Shown piece by piece: positions 63,016 to 64,000 of a DNA stretch of 64,000 nucleotides. Position 1 is the stretch's first letter, and each line of letters begins with the position of its first letter. The notes under the pieces are model-generated. The model saw nothing but the letters and a program-made list of their open reading frames with translations, did not search any database and was not told the origin of the DNA. The stretch is from NCBI RefSeq assembly GCF_000622145.1, contig NZ_JHWH01000010.1, positions 96,028 through 160,027 of the forward strand. The letters are read 5' to 3'. Source of the DNA: Paracoccus yeei ATCC BAA-599. Its GTDB lineage: Bacteria > Pseudomonadota > Alphaproteobacteria > Rhodobacterales > Rhodobacteraceae. The translations under genes were made by a program, and so were the position numbers.

Positions 63016-63570
63016 ATGGCTTTCTGGGACTTCGTGAAGGACGCGGGCAAGTCGATCTTCGGCAACGAGGCGCAGGCCGCCCCCGCCCCCTCGGCCAAGC
63101 CGGCCCCGGCGGCCCCCGGACAGGCAGGAGCAGCCCAGGCAGGGACCGCCCAGGCCGGCGCCGACGGCGAAACCGACCGCAAGGTCGCCGCGCTCAAGGC
63201 CGAACTCAAGGAACTGGGGCTGACCGCCTCGGACGTGCACCTGACCCTGCGAGGCGGCGATACGGTCGTCATCAAGGGCCAGGCCCGCGATCAGGAAACC
63301 CTGGAAAAACTGGTGCTTGCCGTGGGCAACATCAAGGGCATCGCCCGCGTCGAACTGGCAGATGAGCCGGGCGCCCCGGCCTCGGCTCCGGCCGAACAGC
63401 CCCTGTTCCACACCGTCAAGAAAGGCGAGACCCTGTCGGCCATCGCCAAGCAGCACCTGGGCGACGCCAACCGCTATCGCGAGATCTTCGAGGCGAACAA
63501 GCCCATGCTGTCGGACCCCGACAAGATCTATCCCGGCCAGACCCTGCGCATCCCGCGCGGCCAAGCCTGA
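63016..63570 (+). CDS. BON plus LysM domain protein (Kbp/YgaU type)
   Basis: A 184-residue protein. After an Ala/Pro-rich linker (residues 20-50) come a BON-like domain (LGLTASDVHLTLRGGDTVVI, NIKGIARVELADEP) and a C-terminal LysM domain (FHTVKKGETLSAIAKQHLG, YREIFEANKPMLSDPDKIYP, GQTLRIPRG). This is the layout of E. coli Kbp, a cytoplasmic potassium-binding protein; no signal peptide is present here either. AAAGGACAGCACC precedes the ATG. Confidence 0.88.
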   Translation: MAFWDFVKDAGKSIFGNEAQAAPAPSAKPAPAAPGQAGAAQAGTAQAGADGETDRKVAALKAELKELGLTASDVHLTLRGGDTVVIKGQARDQETLEKLVLAVGNIKGIARVELADEPGAPASAPAEQPLFHTVKKGETLSAIAKQHLGDANRYREIFEANKPMLSDPDKIYPGQTLRIPRGQA

Positions 63571-63674
63571 CGCTGCGTTGCCCCCGCCCGGTGCGGGGGC
63601 CTCGACCCTTGCCCTGATCCCGGGTTATGAACCATCCTCATCCGCGGGAGCGCAAGAAGCAGGGAGAGGATCAG

Positions 63675-64000
63675 ATGGCCAAGTTCGCGACAGCCGCGGA
63701 CCGCGACGCGGTCGAGGCGGAAATGCCCTATCGAAACAGGGATCTGCCGCAGACGGTCTATCAGATGCTCAGCCGCACCCGGGAACGGTTTCCGACGCGG
63801 CCCGCCATGGGCTTTCAGATCCTGTCCGCGCCCCGCTCGAAATCCGCGGTGCTGAACTGGAACGAACTGCACGAGCGCGTGACCGAGGCCGCGAACCTGT
63901 TCCGCTCGCTGGGCATCGGGCCGCGGGACGTGGTGGCCTATCTGCTGCCGAACGCGCTGGAGACGCCCATCGTGCTGCTGGCCGGGGCGACGGCCGGAAT
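63675..64000 (+). CDS. Acyl-CoA synthetase / AMP-binding enzyme, N-terminal part (runs off the window)
   Basis: The first 108 codons of an AMP-forming acyl-CoA synthetase: RDLPQTVYQMLSRTRERFPT, RSKSAVLNWNELHERVTEAA, LFRSLGIGPRDVVAYLLPNA, then PIVLLAGATAG at the window edge. This is the start of the fatty-acyl/acyl adenylation fold; the AMP-binding core lies outside. AGGGAGAGG precedes ATG 63675. The substrate cannot be inferred from this part. Confidence 0.85.
   Translation, partial: MAKFATAADRDAVEAEMPYRNRDLPQTVYQMLSRTRERFPTRPAMGFQILSAPRSKSAVLNWNELHERVTEAANLFRSLGIGPRDVVAYLLPNALETPIVLLAGATAG

Overview
The window is a piece of a GC-rich alphaproteobacterial chromosome, most likely a Paracoccus-like member of the Rhodobacteraceae/Paracoccaceae. 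The evidence is an imuA-imuB-dnaE2 mutagenesis cassette behind a GAAC-N7-GAAC SOS box, biotin genes with BioR boxes, and a hemD / Mic60-like / hemY block divergent from tsaD-gpsA. Housekeeping segments (8.7-20.7 kb and 53.6-64 kb) alternate with accessory segments full of insertion sequences and broken genes.

Positions 1-8.2 kb form a visibly more AT-rich island. It holds a phosphorelay locus that I read as Detocs-like: a large helical sensor histidine kinase with a C-terminal receiver domain, followed with a 1-nt overlap by a receiver/nucleoside-phosphorylase effector. An IS66 element (2987-5462) cuts the kinase in two. Removing it and one 8-bp target copy restores one frame of about 1203 codons. 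An IS1380 transposase gene lies just past the effector, whose C-terminus looks shortened. The system is therefore probably inactive in this strain.

From 8.7 to 15.1 kb lies an SOS block: a small conserved gene and an HMCES/YedK-type gene diverge from imuA-imuB-dnaE2 around one SOS box. The usual initiator ATG of the HMCES gene reads ATC here. From 15.5 to 17.8 kb are bioR, bioY and bioB with three BioR-box matches. From 18.1 to 20.4 kb are two exported proteins and one zinc-ribbon membrane protein of unknown role.

From 20.5 to 31 kb the DNA is mosaic. An XRE regulator is followed by four copies or part-copies of a repeat block of about 350 bp carrying 16-bp iteron-like units, with an IS5 remnant and a MOSC gene in between. 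Next comes a possible cassette: a 56-residue ribbon-helix-helix protein facing two palindromes, an unknown protein, a zinc-ribbon/GIY-YIG protein, a soluble FtsH-like AAA/M41 protease and a small exported protein. Then come remnants of a conjugative element (trbE and relaxase fragments), a PIN/Phd toxin-antitoxin pair and an IS110 remnant.

From 32 to 51 kb lies a catabolic region for creatine and N-methylhydantoin: creatinase, an NCS1 permease, an ATP-dependent N-methylhydantoinase pair (HyuA/HyuB), N-carbamoylsarcosine amidohydrolase, three LysR regulators, an SBF-like transporter, a complete PotABCD-type ABC importer and an atypical M19 dipeptidase. Both routes lead to sarcosine. A deletion has fused half of an MFS permease in frame to a LivF-type ATPase. 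An intact IS110/IS1111-type element and a phage remnant follow, ending beside the 3' end of a tRNA-Thr gene. The rest (53.7-64 kb) is core genome.
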